The position numbers and the translations under genes are program-made. From Sciscionella marina DSM 45152 (GTDB taxonomy: Bacteria; Actinomycetota; Actinomycetes; Mycobacteriales; Pseudonocardiaceae), in the NCBI RefSeq assembly GCF_000379465.1, contig NZ_KB905447.1, positions 62,001-126,000 of the forward strand: 64,000 nt of DNA. Reading direction: 5' to 3'. The notes beneath the pieces are model-generated. The model was not told the DNA's origin. It searched no databases and worked only from the letters and a program-made list of their open reading frames with translations. Of this stretch, positions 54,670 to 63,689 are shown one piece after another (the first letter of the stretch is position 1; every line of letters begins with the position of its first letter).

Positions 54670-56028
54670 GTGAGTGACGATCTGTTCGACGGTGGCCTGT
54701 TCGCGGCGCAGGCCGAGGAGGCCGCGGAGGAGAAGCTGGCCGGGAACGCGCCGCTCGCGGTGCGGATGCGCCCGCGAACGCTCGAGGAGGTACTCGGCCA
54801 GGAGCATCTGCTCGGCAAGGGTGCCCCGTTGCGCAGGCTCGTCGAGGGCGGATCGGCCGCCTCGGTGCTGCTTTACGGTCCGCCGGGCACCGGCAAGACC
54901 ACGCTCGCCAATCTCGTGTCCACCGCGACCAACCGCCGGTTCGTGGCACTCTCCGCCCTTTCGGCCGGGGTGAAGGAAGTGCGTGCGGTGATCGCCGAGG
55001 CGAAGAACCGGCTCGGTCGCAGTGGAGAGTCGACGGTGCTGTTCATCGACGAGGTGCACCGCTTCTCCAAGACCCAGCAGGACGCGCTGCTCGGCGCGGT
55101 GGAGGACCGAGTGGTGCTACTGGTCGCCGCGACCACCGAGAACCCGTTCTTCTCGGTGGTCTCGCCGCTGCTGTCGCGCTCCCTGGTGTTGCAGCTGCAT
55201 TCGCTCACCGATGCGGATGTGTCCGACCTGCTCGAACGTGCGCGCACCGAGGAGCGTGGGCTCGGGGGCGCGTTGCGGATCACCGAGGAAGCACTCGAAC
55301 ACCTGGTGCGGCTCGCCTCGGGAGACGCGCGCAGGGCACTGACCGCGCTCGAGGCGGCCGCCGACGCGGCCTCCGCGCTCGGTGCCGAGGCGATCGAGCT
55401 GTCCACGGTCGAGTCCACCGTGGACAAGGCCGCGCTGCGCTACGACCGGGACGGCGACCAGCACTACGATGTGATCAGCGCGTTCATCAAGTCCATCCGG
55501 GGCTCGGATGTGGACGCCACGATGCACTACCTCGCGCGGATGATCGAGGCGGGGGAGGATCCGCGGTTCATCGCGCGCCGGCTGGTGGTGCACGCCTCCG
55601 AGGACATAGGCATGGCGGATCCGACGGCGCTGCAGTCGGCGGTGGCCGCGGCGCACGCGGTCGCGTTCATCGGTATGCCGGAGGGACGGCTCGCGCTCGC
55701 CGAGGCCGCCGTCCATCTGGCCACGGCGCCGAAGTCGAACGCCACCATCACCGCCATCGACGCGGCGCTCGCCGATGTGCGCGCGGGAAAGGCCGGGATG
55801 GTGCCCGCCCATCTGCGGGACGGGCACTACTCGGGCGCGGGCAGCCTCGGACACGGTCAGGGCTACCGATATCCGCACGACACGCCGGACGGTGTGCTCG
55901 CCCAGCAGTATCCCCCTGATGAACTGGTCGGTGTGGATTACTATCATCCGACTACACATGGGGTAGAACGTGGACTCGCCGAACGGGTGCCGAAACTGCG
56001 CCGAGTCGTGCGTGACCAGGCACGCTAG
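54670..56028 (+). CDS. rarA: Replication-associated recombination protein RarA/MgsA (AAA+ ATPase)
   Basis: 452 residues, GTG start 6 nt after TAGCAT, so probably leaderless. The N-terminal [13 protein letters not shown] segment precedes [24 protein letters not shown]. Walker A is [14 protein letters not shown] (about 68-81) and Walker [10 protein letters not shown]. Then follow [23 protein letters not shown] (sensor 1) and the RarA C-terminal [55 protein letters not shown]. It acts at stalled replication forks. Divergent from PadR over a shared operator; RarA control by PadR would be unusual. Confidence 0.95.
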   Translation: MSDDLFDGGLFAAQAEEAAEEKLAGNAPLAVRMRPRTLEEVLGQEHLLGKGAPLRRLVEGGSAASVLLYGPPGTGKTTLANLVSTATNRRFVALSALSAGVKEVRAVIAEAKNRLGRSGESTVLFIDEVHRFSKTQQDALLGAVEDRVVLLVAATTENPFFSVVSPLLSRSLVLQLHSLTDADVSDLLERARTEERGLGGALRITEEALEHLVRLASGDARRALTALEAAADAASALGAEAIELSTVESTVDKAALRYDRDGDQHYDVISAFIKSIRGSDVDATMHYLARMIEAGEDPRFIARRLVVHASEDIGMADPTALQSAVAAAHAVAFIGMPEGRLALAEAAVHLATAPKSNATITAIDAALADVRAGKAGMVPAHLRDGHYSGAGSLGHGQGYRYPHDTPDGVLAQQYPPDELVGVDYYHPTTHGVERGLAERVPKLRRVVRDQAR

Positions 56029-56111
56029 ACTGCCCGGCTGGCAGGGCACGGGATGTGCGAACGTCGGGGTTCGCCGCCACCGACGGGACACATGGCGAGG
56101 GGAAAATACCG

Positions 56112-57617
56112 ATGGTCGAGACGCTGACCAGCGATGGCGCGCGAACAAGCGCGCGATGGAGACCGGGAATCCTGCGCAACTGGTGGCTGCCGGTGGCCGT
56201 GGCGGTCCTGTCCGCGGTGGTCTTCGCCGTCGCCGAGCCGACCCTGATCGACGACACCTACATCACCCTGTCCTACGCCAGGAACATCGCCTTTCACGGG
56301 CACTGGGGGCTGATCCAGGACAGTGTCGCCAACTCGGCGACGTCCCCGCTGAACGTCCTGCTGCTCGCGGCCCTGACCTTCGTGTTCCGCAACGCCGTGG
56401 TCGCGGCGGGAGCGCTGTTCGTGATCACCCAGGTCACCCTCGCCCTGGCGCTGCGTACGGCCGGCAGGCACGCCGGGCTGCCGGAGCGGTTCGCCCCGCT
56501 GGCCATCCTGCTGCTCACGGTGAACCCGCTGCTGCTGTCCGCGCTCGGCATGGAGGTCTCGCTCGGTGCCGCGGTGCTCGCCTGGGCGCTGGTGTTCGTG
56601 CTGCGGCACAAACCGCTCGCACTCGGTGCCGCGCTCGGCCTGCTCTCGTTGATCCGGCTGGACCTGCTGGTGCTCGGCGCGGTGCTCGTGCTGGTACGTC
56701 CCCGGTTCTGGCGGGGACTCGGCCGCACCGTGCTCGCCACGATCGCGGTGGCGCTGCCGTGGTATGTGCTCAGCTGGTTCCTGCTCGGCTCGGCCGTCCC
56801 GGACACGCTGATCATCAAGACCAACCAGGGCACATGGGGCATGTGGGGCTTCGGCAACGGACCGCTGCTCTATCTGCAGGCCTTCCCGAAGGCCACGGTG
56901 CTCTCCTTCCTTCCGGTAGCGCTCGGCGCGCTCGCCGGCCTCGTCTGGCTCGCCCTCGCGATACGGCGGGGACCCTCGTGGAGCCGGCTGCGCCCGTTCG
57001 CGGTGCTGCTGCTCGCCGGGGCCGTGCACTACGTGGCGTACTCGATGCTGATCGTCCCGCCCTATCACTGGTACTACGGGCCGAGCCTGTCCGCGGGGAT
57101 CATCTTCCTGGCCGCGGCGCTGTGCTCGGTGCGCGGTCCCATCGGCTGGATCGGCACCGGGATCGGCGGACTGCTGGTGGCGGCGAGCGTGGTCTGGTAC
57201 ACGGCGCACGGCCTGCCCCGCGCCTACGCGCCGATCATGACCAACTGGACCTCGACCGTGAACTATCGCGAGATCGGGCGGGAGCTGCACTCGATCGTCG
57301 GCGACCGGCCGGTACGCAGTGGCGGGGAGATCGGCGTGCTCGCCTACTCCTGTGACTGTGCGGTCGTGGACCAGTTCGCCGACCGCGGCATCATGCTCGG
57401 CGAGATCCACAAGGTGCACAGGAAGGCGAGTGGTCTCGGCAAGACGTTGCAGGACATCAACTTCACCTTCCTCGACCGGGACGTGCGCCCGATCCGCCCG
57501 GAGTACGCACTCGGGGTGAGCAGGTCCGCCCACGCCCCGGCCACGGCGATCAAGTCCTGGCCCATCGGATCCCCGTGGGCCAGGTACCGGGTGTTGTATC
57601 TGACCCACCAGCACTGA
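56112..57617 (+). CDS. GT-C-type membrane glycosyltransferase-like protein
   Basis: 501 residues, GAGGGG before the ATG. About ten hydrophobic helices. The first extracytoplasmic loop carries the DD motif IDDTYITLSYARNIAFHGHWG (D47, D48), as in polyprenyl-phosphate-sugar transferases such as arabinofuranosyltransferases. A soluble C-terminal domain of about 120 residues follows (NYREIGRELHSIVGDRPVRSGGEIGVLAYSC). It probably builds cell-wall glycan on the outer face of the membrane. Similar in plan to the membrane protein at 61446-63191. Confidence 0.8.
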   Translation: MVETLTSDGARTSARWRPGILRNWWLPVAVAVLSAVVFAVAEPTLIDDTYITLSYARNIAFHGHWGLIQDSVANSATSPLNVLLLAALTFVFRNAVVAAGALFVITQVTLALALRTAGRHAGLPERFAPLAILLLTVNPLLLSALGMEVSLGAAVLAWALVFVLRHKPLALGAALGLLSLIRLDLLVLGAVLVLVRPRFWRGLGRTVLATIAVALPWYVLSWFLLGSAVPDTLIIKTNQGTWGMWGFGNGPLLYLQAFPKATVLSFLPVALGALAGLVWLALAIRRGPSWSRLRPFAVLLLAGAVHYVAYSMLIVPPYHWYYGPSLSAGIIFLAAALCSVRGPIGWIGTGIGGLLVAASVVWYTAHGLPRAYAPIMTNWTSTVNYREIGRELHSIVGDRPVRSGGEIGVLAYSCDCAVVDQFADRGIMLGEIHKVHRKASGLGKTLQDINFTFLDRDVRPIRPEYALGVSRSAHAPATAIKSWPIGSPWARYRVLYLTHQH

Positions 57618-57626
57618 CCGGCAACA

Positions 57627-58835
57627 TCAGGCCAACGGCCGCACCGGCTCCCCGCGCTGGACCACACCGCGCACCCGGGAGCGGTAGTCGGTGAAGTCGA
57701 ACGGGTCGCCTTCGAGCAGCATCAGATCGGCACGAAAACCGGGGGCGATGGTGCCGACCTCGTCCGCGCGCCCGAGCAGTTCCGCCGCTCGCACGGTCGA
57801 GGCGCGCAGCACCGCGTCCGGCGCCATCGAGACGTGGTGCAGCAGCTCCAGTTCGCGCAGGTTGTCCCCGTGCGGGAACACACCGCTGTCGGTGCCCATC
57901 GCGATCGGTACCCCGGCCGCCACGGCGCGGCGAATCGAGTCCCGGTGGATCTCGAGGACCTCATAGGCCTTGCGGACCACCGAGTCCGGCATGGCCGCGC
58001 CCGCCTCGATCTGCTCGATCAGGGCGGTGGGCGCGAGCAGCGTCGGCACCGGCCAGGCCTCCTTGTCGAGCAGCAGTTCGATGGCCTCGTCGTCGAGGTA
58101 GATGCCGTGCTCGATGCTGCGCACCCCGGCACGCAGGGCGTTCTTGATGCCTTCGGTGCCCTGCGCGTGCGCCATCACCCGGAGTCCGGCGCGCGCCGCC
58201 TCGGCCACGCACATCGCGAGCTCCTCGGCGTCGAAGTGCGCGTGACCCGGATCGTCACCGGGGGAGAGCACCCCTCCCGTGGTGCAGATCTTGATCACGT
58301 CGGCGCCCGCCCGCACCAGCTCGCGCACCCGGACCCGCATCTGGTCCGGGCCGTCCACGACCATGGCCGGGCGGCCCGGATGCTCCTGCATCAGCGGCAG
58401 GCAGGCCCCGCTCGGCAGCCGGCCGTCGGTGTGCCCGCCGGTCTGCCCGAGCACGGTGACCGCCGTGGCCAGTTCGGGACCCTCGATCAGCCCGTCGCCG
58501 AGTGCGGTCTTGATGCCGAGGTCGGCCCCGCCCGCGTCGCGCGCCGAGGTGATGCCGCAGTCGAGCAGCGCGCGCAGGTTCCGCGCCGCGGCATAGAACT
58601 GGTATGAGAACGGTTCCTGCATCATCTGCAGCCGGTCCGCGCCGGAGATCACGACGTGCACGTGGCAGTCGATGAGTCCGGGGAGCACGGTCAGCCCGGT
58701 CACGTCGAGTTCGGTGTCCCCGTCGAGCCCGGTGCCCACATCCAGGATCCGCTCACCCTCGATCACGAGCTCGGCCTCTCGGACTGTGCTGCCGTCGAAT
58801 ACCGTGCCGCCGCGCAGGATCGTTCGTTTCGTCAT
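57627..58835 (-). CDS. Amidohydrolase-family metal-dependent hydrolase
   Basis: 402 residues. Metal ligands are in GLIDCHVHVV (H58, H60), DVIKICTTGGVLSPG (Lys), MAHAQG, SIEHGIYLDD and GTDSGVF, the pattern of imidazolonepropionase-like and Xaa-Pro/prolidase-like amidohydrolases. The start ATG at 58835 lies 24 bp after the helicase stop, so the two share an operon. The substrate is unknown; a dipeptidase or lactam hydrolase is possible. Confidence 0.88.
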   Translation of the reverse strand: MTKRTILRGGTVFDGSTVREAELVIEGERILDVGTGLDGDTELDVTGLTVLPGLIDCHVHVVISGADRLQMMQEPFSYQFYAAARNLRALLDCGITSARDAGGADLGIKTALGDGLIEGPELATAVTVLGQTGGHTDGRLPSGACLPLMQEHPGRPAMVVDGPDQMRVRVRELVRAGADVIKICTTGGVLSPGDDPGHAHFDAEELAMCVAEAARAGLRVMAHAQGTEGIKNALRAGVRSIEHGIYLDDEAIELLLDKEAWPVPTLLAPTALIEQIEAGAAMPDSVVRKAYEVLEIHRDSIRRAVAAGVPIAMGTDSGVFPHGDNLRELELLHHVSMAPDAVLRASTVRAAELLGRADEVGTIAPGFRADLMLLEGDPFDFTDYRSRVRGVVQRGEPVRPLA

Positions 58836-58858
58836 GCTGTCGATCTTGGCATGGCGGG

Positions 58859-61360
58859 TTAGGTGAGCTCCCCGGCTTCGAGGATCCGCAGCACCGGAAC
58901 TCCCGCTTCGTCCGAGGCGGCCAGATCGATCTCGGCGAGGATGCCCCAGTCGTGATCGCCCTCGGGGTCGTCGAAGATCTGGCGCACCAGCCAGCGCTGC
59001 GACTCGATGGTGATCATCAGCAGTGCTGGGCCCCGCGCGTCCGGTCCGGTGCCCAGTTCGGCGTGCTCGGCGAAGTAGTCCTCGACCGCCTCCGCCCAGT
59101 CCTGCGCGCCGAGGTCGGTGAGTTCGGCCAGGGTCTCGTAGTCCCGGCGCGCGCAGCATTCGACCAGCCGGAACAGCTGATTGCGCACGAGTACCCGGAA
59201 GGCTCGCTCGTTGCGGGTGACCGGTGGCGCCTCGGGTTCGGGTGCGGGACCGACGGTCTGCTCCGGAGCCTCGGGATCGCGCAGCCGCTCCCATTCCTCC
59301 AGCAGGCTGCCGTCCACCTGGCGCACCAGCTCGCCGAGCCAGACCGTGATGTCCTCGAGTTCCTCGGTGCGGGCGCGGTCCGGGACGGTGCGCCGCAGCG
59401 CCGCGTACACATCCGCGAGATAGCGCAGCACCAGTCCCTCGGAACGGGCCAGCTGGTAGAAGCCGATGTACTCGACGAAGTTCATCGCTCGCTCGTGCAG
59501 ATCGCGCACCACGGACTTCGGGGAGAGTGCGGCATCGGCGACCCAGGGATGTGCCCTGCGGTAGGTCTCGAAGGCGGGGTCCAGCAGCTCGGTCAGCGGC
59601 TGCGGATAGTTGACGTCCTCGAGCAGCTCCATGCGCTCGGTGTACTCGATTCCCTCGGCCTTCATGGTGGCCACGGCCTCGCCCTTGGCCTTGTTCGTCT
59701 GGGCGCGCAGCACCGGCCACGGGTCCTCGACGGTGGCTTCCACGATGGAGAGCACGTCCAGGGCGTAGCCGGGGGCCTGGTCGTCGAGCAGTTCGATCGC
59801 GGCGAGGGCGAACGGGGCCAGCGGCTGGTTCAGGGTGAAGTCCCACTGCAGGTCTTCGGTCAACCGCACGGTGCGGCCCGCTTCGTCCGGGGTGTCCAGC
59901 CGCTCGACGATCCCGGCTGCGAGCAGGGAGCGGTAGATGGAGATCGCCCGCAGGATCAGCTTGCGCTGTGTGGCGCGGTCGCAGTGGTTGTCGGTGAGCA
60001 GCTTGCGCATGGCCGCGAAGGCGTCCCCTGGGCGGGCGACCACGTTGAGCAGCATGGCGTGGTTGACGGTGAAACTCGAGGTCAACGGTTCGGGTTCGGC
60101 CTCGATCAGCTTCGTGAAGGTGGGCTCGCCCCAGCCGATCTGACCGGGCGGCGGTTTCTTCTTCACCACCTTGCGGCGCTTCTTCGGATCATCGCCCGCT
60201 TTGGCGAGCGCCTTCTCGTTCTCGATCACGTGCTCGGGGGCCTGGGCGATCACATTGCCCGCGTCGTCGTAGCCCGCCCGGCCCGCCCGCCCGGCGATCT
60301 GGTGGAACTCGCGGGCGGTGAGCAGCCGGGACCGGGTGCCGTCGTATTTGGACATCGCGGTGAACACCACGGTGCGGATCGGCACGTTGATCCCGACGCC
60401 CAGGGTGTCGGTGCCACAGATGATCTTCAGCAGCCCGGCCTGCGCCAGTCGTTCCACCAGGCGCCGGTACTTGGGCAGCATGCCCGCGTGGTGCACCCCG
60501 ATACCGTGCCGGATCATCCGGGACAGTGTCCTGCCGAAGCCCGAGGAGAACCGGAACCCGCCCAGTTCGGCGATGATCTGGTCGCGTTCGGCCCGGGTGG
60601 CCACGTTGACGCTGGTCAGTGCCGAGGCCTGGGTGATCGCCGCCGCCTGGCTGAAGTGCACGAGATACGCGGGCGCCTGCTTGGTCTCCACGATCTCGTC
60701 GATGGTCTCCGGCATCGGGGTGAGCACATAGCGGTAGAACAGCGGGACCGGCCGTTGCGCGCTGGTGACCACGCTCGTGGCGCGGCCGGTGCGCCCGGTC
60801 AGGTCCCGTTCGAAGAAGCTCACGTCGCCGAGGGTCGCGGACATCAGCAGGAACTGCGCGTGCGGCAGTTCGAGCAGCGGAACCTGCCAGGCCCAGCCGC
60901 GGTCCGGATCGGAGTAGAAGTGGAACTCGTCCATCACCACGAGGCCGATATCGGCCTCGGCGCCCTCGCGCAGCGCCAGGTTCGCGACGATCTCGGCGGT
61001 GGCGCAGATGATCGGGGCGTCGGCGTTCACACTGGAGTCGCCGGTCATCATGCCGACGTTGTCCGCGCCGAACACCTCGATCAGGGCGAAGAACTTCTCC
61101 GAGACCAGCGCCTTGATGGGGGCGGTATAGAAGGTGGTGCGGTCGGTGGCGATCGCCATGAAGTGCGCCCCGGTGGCCACCAGGCTCTTCCCGGTCCCGG
61201 TCGGCGTGGACAGGATCACGTTCGACCCCGTCGCCAGTTCCATGAGCGCTTCGAGCTGCGCCGGATACGGGTCGATACCGGTTTCACCGACCCAGGTGGT
61301 GAAGGTGTCGAAGAGACTGTCCGGATCGGCCGAGGTGGGGATGCGGTCGGTGAGGGTCAT
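58859..61360 (-). CDS. DEAD/DEAH-box helicase with DUF3516 C-terminus
   Basis: 833 residues. Helicase motif I is STPTGTGKS (51-59), motif II DEFH (144-147), motif III SATLGD, motif VI HQIAGRAGRAGYD, and the Ia/V regions ICGTDTLGVGINVPIRTVVF. A basic linker (DDPKKRRKVVKKKPPPG) follows, then a long C-terminal region matching DUF3516, with MTIESQRWLVRQIFDDPEGDHDWGILAEIDLAASDEAGVPVL at the end. This actinobacterial branch of Ski2-like helicases is presumed to act on RNA. An acidic-Pro stretch near 715-730 separates the last domain. Confidence 0.92.
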   Translation of the reverse strand: MTLTDRIPTSADPDSLFDTFTTWVGETGIDPYPAQLEALMELATGSNVILSTPTGTGKSLVATGAHFMAIATDRTTFYTAPIKALVSEKFFALIEVFGADNVGMMTGDSSVNADAPIICATAEIVANLALREGAEADIGLVVMDEFHFYSDPDRGWAWQVPLLELPHAQFLLMSATLGDVSFFERDLTGRTGRATSVVTSAQRPVPLFYRYVLTPMPETIDEIVETKQAPAYLVHFSQAAAITQASALTSVNVATRAERDQIIAELGGFRFSSGFGRTLSRMIRHGIGVHHAGMLPKYRRLVERLAQAGLLKIICGTDTLGVGINVPIRTVVFTAMSKYDGTRSRLLTAREFHQIAGRAGRAGYDDAGNVIAQAPEHVIENEKALAKAGDDPKKRRKVVKKKPPPGQIGWGEPTFTKLIEAEPEPLTSSFTVNHAMLLNVVARPGDAFAAMRKLLTDNHCDRATQRKLILRAISIYRSLLAAGIVERLDTPDEAGRTVRLTEDLQWDFTLNQPLAPFALAAIELLDDQAPGYALDVLSIVEATVEDPWPVLRAQTNKAKGEAVATMKAEGIEYTERMELLEDVNYPQPLTELLDPAFETYRRAHPWVADAALSPKSVVRDLHERAMNFVEYIGFYQLARSEGLVLRYLADVYAALRRTVPDRARTEELEDITVWLGELVRQVDGSLLEEWERLRDPEAPEQTVGPAPEPEAPPVTRNERAFRVLVRNQLFRLVECCARRDYETLAELTDLGAQDWAEAVEDYFAEHAELGTGPDARGPALLMITIESQRWLVRQIFDDPEGDHDWGILAEIDLAASDEAGVPVLRILEAGELT

Positions 61361-61445
61361 GAGCGGCGGTCCTTCCTGAGCATCGTAGGGCCGCTTGCGG
61401 CCCGAGGAGCGCAGGGTTGGTCGCTTCGGGACGGCAGTGTCACCC

Positions 61446-63191
61446 TCAGAACGCCTTGTTCACCGTGGTCTGCCCGCGCCGCATGGTGTCGTCGCAGTGC
61501 CTCAGCGGCCACTCGAACTGCTTGGCGTCCATCTCGTGCACGGTCCGGTCGGCGTACTGGCGGAGTTTGGTCAGTATCGCCTGGTCCGGTACCACATCCT
61601 TGCGCACCCAGTCGCCCGCGGGTTTGTCTTCCTGCGGCGGGTAGGAGATCACCGGGTAATAGTCCCGGGCGATGCGCGGATCCGAGGACACCTTGTTGCC
61701 TGGCCCCCACGGTCCGCGCGAGTGGATGAATGTCGGCTTGATTTGGTTGAACACATAGTCGCGCAGCCCGGGCATATCGCCGTGGTTGATCAGTTCGGCG
61801 ATGTGCGGTTCGGCGAGCCCGGCCATGTCGACGATGTGCAGCCTGCTGGTCAGCGAGCTGCCGCCGAGGTCGGGGGCGAACAGGGTGCCGCCCTTGAGCC
61901 CGAGCATGTCGGCGTAGGCGTTGAAGGTGCGGCCGATCCGGTCGGCCACGTAGCACATGGACAGCGTCGGTTCGCTGCGGAACTGATGGGCCTGCGCCAT
62001 GAGCCCGGCTCCGGATGCGGCCGCCGAAGCCGCGAGCCCCAGGGACAGCATCACCTGTCCGCGCGGTCTGCACTGCGCGAGGGCCCCGAAGACGCCGAGG
62101 GTCCCGGTGATCGCGAGCAGTGCCCAGACCGGGGTGGCGAAGCGGAACTGGCCCATCCAGTCCGGTTCGATGACCACATAGGCGAGCACTGCCAGGGTCA
62201 GCGGCACGAGCAGTGTGCCGAGTGCGGCGCGCCAGGGGCACTTGGCCAGGGCGAAGCCGATGCCGACCAGCGCGGCGAGCACCAGCGCGGGGCCGACGTA
62301 GTCGAGCAGTTCGCCGACCCGGTTCAGATCGGTCAGTGCCGGGAAGCTCTGCGATTTGGCCACCGAGGTGTTCGGGAGGAGCTTGCCGAACTCCAGGTAG
62401 CGCCAGAGCAGGTACAGCCCGAAGGGCACGATGAACGCGGCGACCGAGACCAGGATCTTGCGCACGCTGAGTGCGAGGGTCTCCCGGTGCAGGTGCACGA
62501 GCACCGCGAGCGGATAGGCGCCCGCGTAGATCGCCCCGTCCGGCCTGGTCAGCGCGGCGAGCGCGGCCAGAACGCCGGCGATGATCCCGACCCGCGCGGT
62601 CAGCAGCCGTCCCTCGATCGTCGCGCGGAACAGCAGCACCGCGATCCCGACGGCGAGCAGCGCGTACAGCGAGTTCTCCAGTCCGGAGAAGGACCAGATC
62701 ACGAAGGAGGGGATGGCCGCCATGGCCGCCCCGGCCAGGAAGGTGGCCAGCCACGGGCGCTTGGTGACCGCGCGCGCCGCGTGGTGGCAGAGCACCAGGA
62801 TGCCCGCGCAGCACAGCAGGCCGAGCAGCTTGGGGAACAGCACGTAGTCCGGGATGCCGAACCAGGTGCCGTGGTCGAACAGGCCGAGCAGCCTGCCGAG
62901 CACCAGCAGCACCAGCCAGGTCGGATTGGAGAAACCCTCGACCGGGGCCGAGCCCGGCGCCACGACGGGACCCAGCCCCTCGGCGACATCCCTGGCGTAG
63001 GCGAACGTGATGGCGGCGTCGTCGACGATCCAGTTGCCGTAGATCGAGGCTCGCCAGGCGATCAGCGCGAGCCCGGCGAGAATGGCGAGCACCGCGGGAG
63101 CGATGCGGCGTAAACGTCCGCTGCCGGTCTCCGCCGGGGCCTCGGGCTTGTCTTGTGAGGCGACCGGCTGTGCAGTTAGGGTCTGCGTCAT
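61446..63191 (-). CDS. GT-C-type membrane protein, arabinosyl/mannosyltransferase-like
   Basis: 581 residues with about eleven helices. The first external loop contains a DD motif: YGNWIVDDAAITFAYARDVAEGLGPVVAPGSAPVEGFSNPTWLVLL (D57, D58). A C-terminal soluble domain of about 170 residues (YADMLGLKGGTLFAPDLGGSSLTSRLHIVDMAGLAEPHIAELI) follows. The arrangement fits the 'YfhO/AftB-like' group of lipid-sugar-dependent transferases in actinobacterial cell walls. Separate transcription unit from the helicase, 85 bp apart. The donor and acceptor cannot be told. Confidence 0.8.
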   Translation of the reverse strand: MTQTLTAQPVASQDKPEAPAETGSGRLRRIAPAVLAILAGLALIAWRASIYGNWIVDDAAITFAYARDVAEGLGPVVAPGSAPVEGFSNPTWLVLLVLGRLLGLFDHGTWFGIPDYVLFPKLLGLLCCAGILVLCHHAARAVTKRPWLATFLAGAAMAAIPSFVIWSFSGLENSLYALLAVGIAVLLFRATIEGRLLTARVGIIAGVLAALAALTRPDGAIYAGAYPLAVLVHLHRETLALSVRKILVSVAAFIVPFGLYLLWRYLEFGKLLPNTSVAKSQSFPALTDLNRVGELLDYVGPALVLAALVGIGFALAKCPWRAALGTLLVPLTLAVLAYVVIEPDWMGQFRFATPVWALLAITGTLGVFGALAQCRPRGQVMLSLGLAASAAASGAGLMAQAHQFRSEPTLSMCYVADRIGRTFNAYADMLGLKGGTLFAPDLGGSSLTSRLHIVDMAGLAEPHIAELINHGDMPGLRDYVFNQIKPTFIHSRGPWGPGNKVSSDPRIARDYYPVISYPPQEDKPAGDWVRKDVVPDQAILTKLRQYADRTVHEMDAKQFEWPLRHCDDTMRRGQTTVNKAF

Positions 63192-63322
63192 CTTCTCTTC
63201 GGGGTCGTCGGTACGCGCGCATGCGACACTAGTGAGTCGAAAGTGTATTCGCCGCTGGGTATGGGGCGCGCGCGGCCCTGCATCAACGGGGCGTGTTCGT
63301 CCGGGGGTTACCGTGTCTCTCC

Positions 63323-63685
63323 GTGACGATCGTGTTCAATGTTCTGCTCTTCGCCCATTTCCTTGGGCTGGCCGCACTCATCGGGGCGGCCTTTCTGCAG
63401 CGCAGAGCCGCGGCCGGGGAAGCGCTCTCGGTCGCCTGGCTGTGGGCCAGCCTGACCCAGTTGATCAGCGGCCTTGCCATGGTCGGGCTGCGAGACGCGC
63501 ACGTGGTCAGCACCCCGCTGGACACGAGCGGGCACATCAAGATCGGCGTGAAGCTCATCGTGCTGCTCGTGATCGCGGTGCTCGCCATCCTCGGGCGTAA
63601 CCGCACCGAGCGCGCTCGTGGTCTCGCACTGACCATGGGTGGGCTGACCGTGCTCAACATCGGCATCGCAGTCTTCTGGGGGTAG
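63323..63685 (+). CDS. Small integral membrane protein
   Basis: 120 residues from the GTG at 63323; the longer frame lacks a start signal, and TACCGT stands 8 nt upstream. Four hydrophobic segments (FNVLLFAHFLGLAALIGAAFL, SVAWLWASLTQLISGLAMVGL, IGVKLIVLLVIAVLAILG, LALTMGGLTVLNIGIAVFW), with the polar loop DAHVVSTPLDTSGHIKI between the second and third. It looks like the actinobacterial DUF2269-like or integral membrane proteins of unknown function. It starts just before the OPT gene. Confidence 0.75.
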   Translation: MTIVFNVLLFAHFLGLAALIGAAFLQRRAAAGEALSVAWLWASLTQLISGLAMVGLRDAHVVSTPLDTSGHIKIGVKLIVLLVIAVLAILGRNRTERARGLALTMGGLTVLNIGIAVFWG

Positions 63686-63689
63686 CCAC

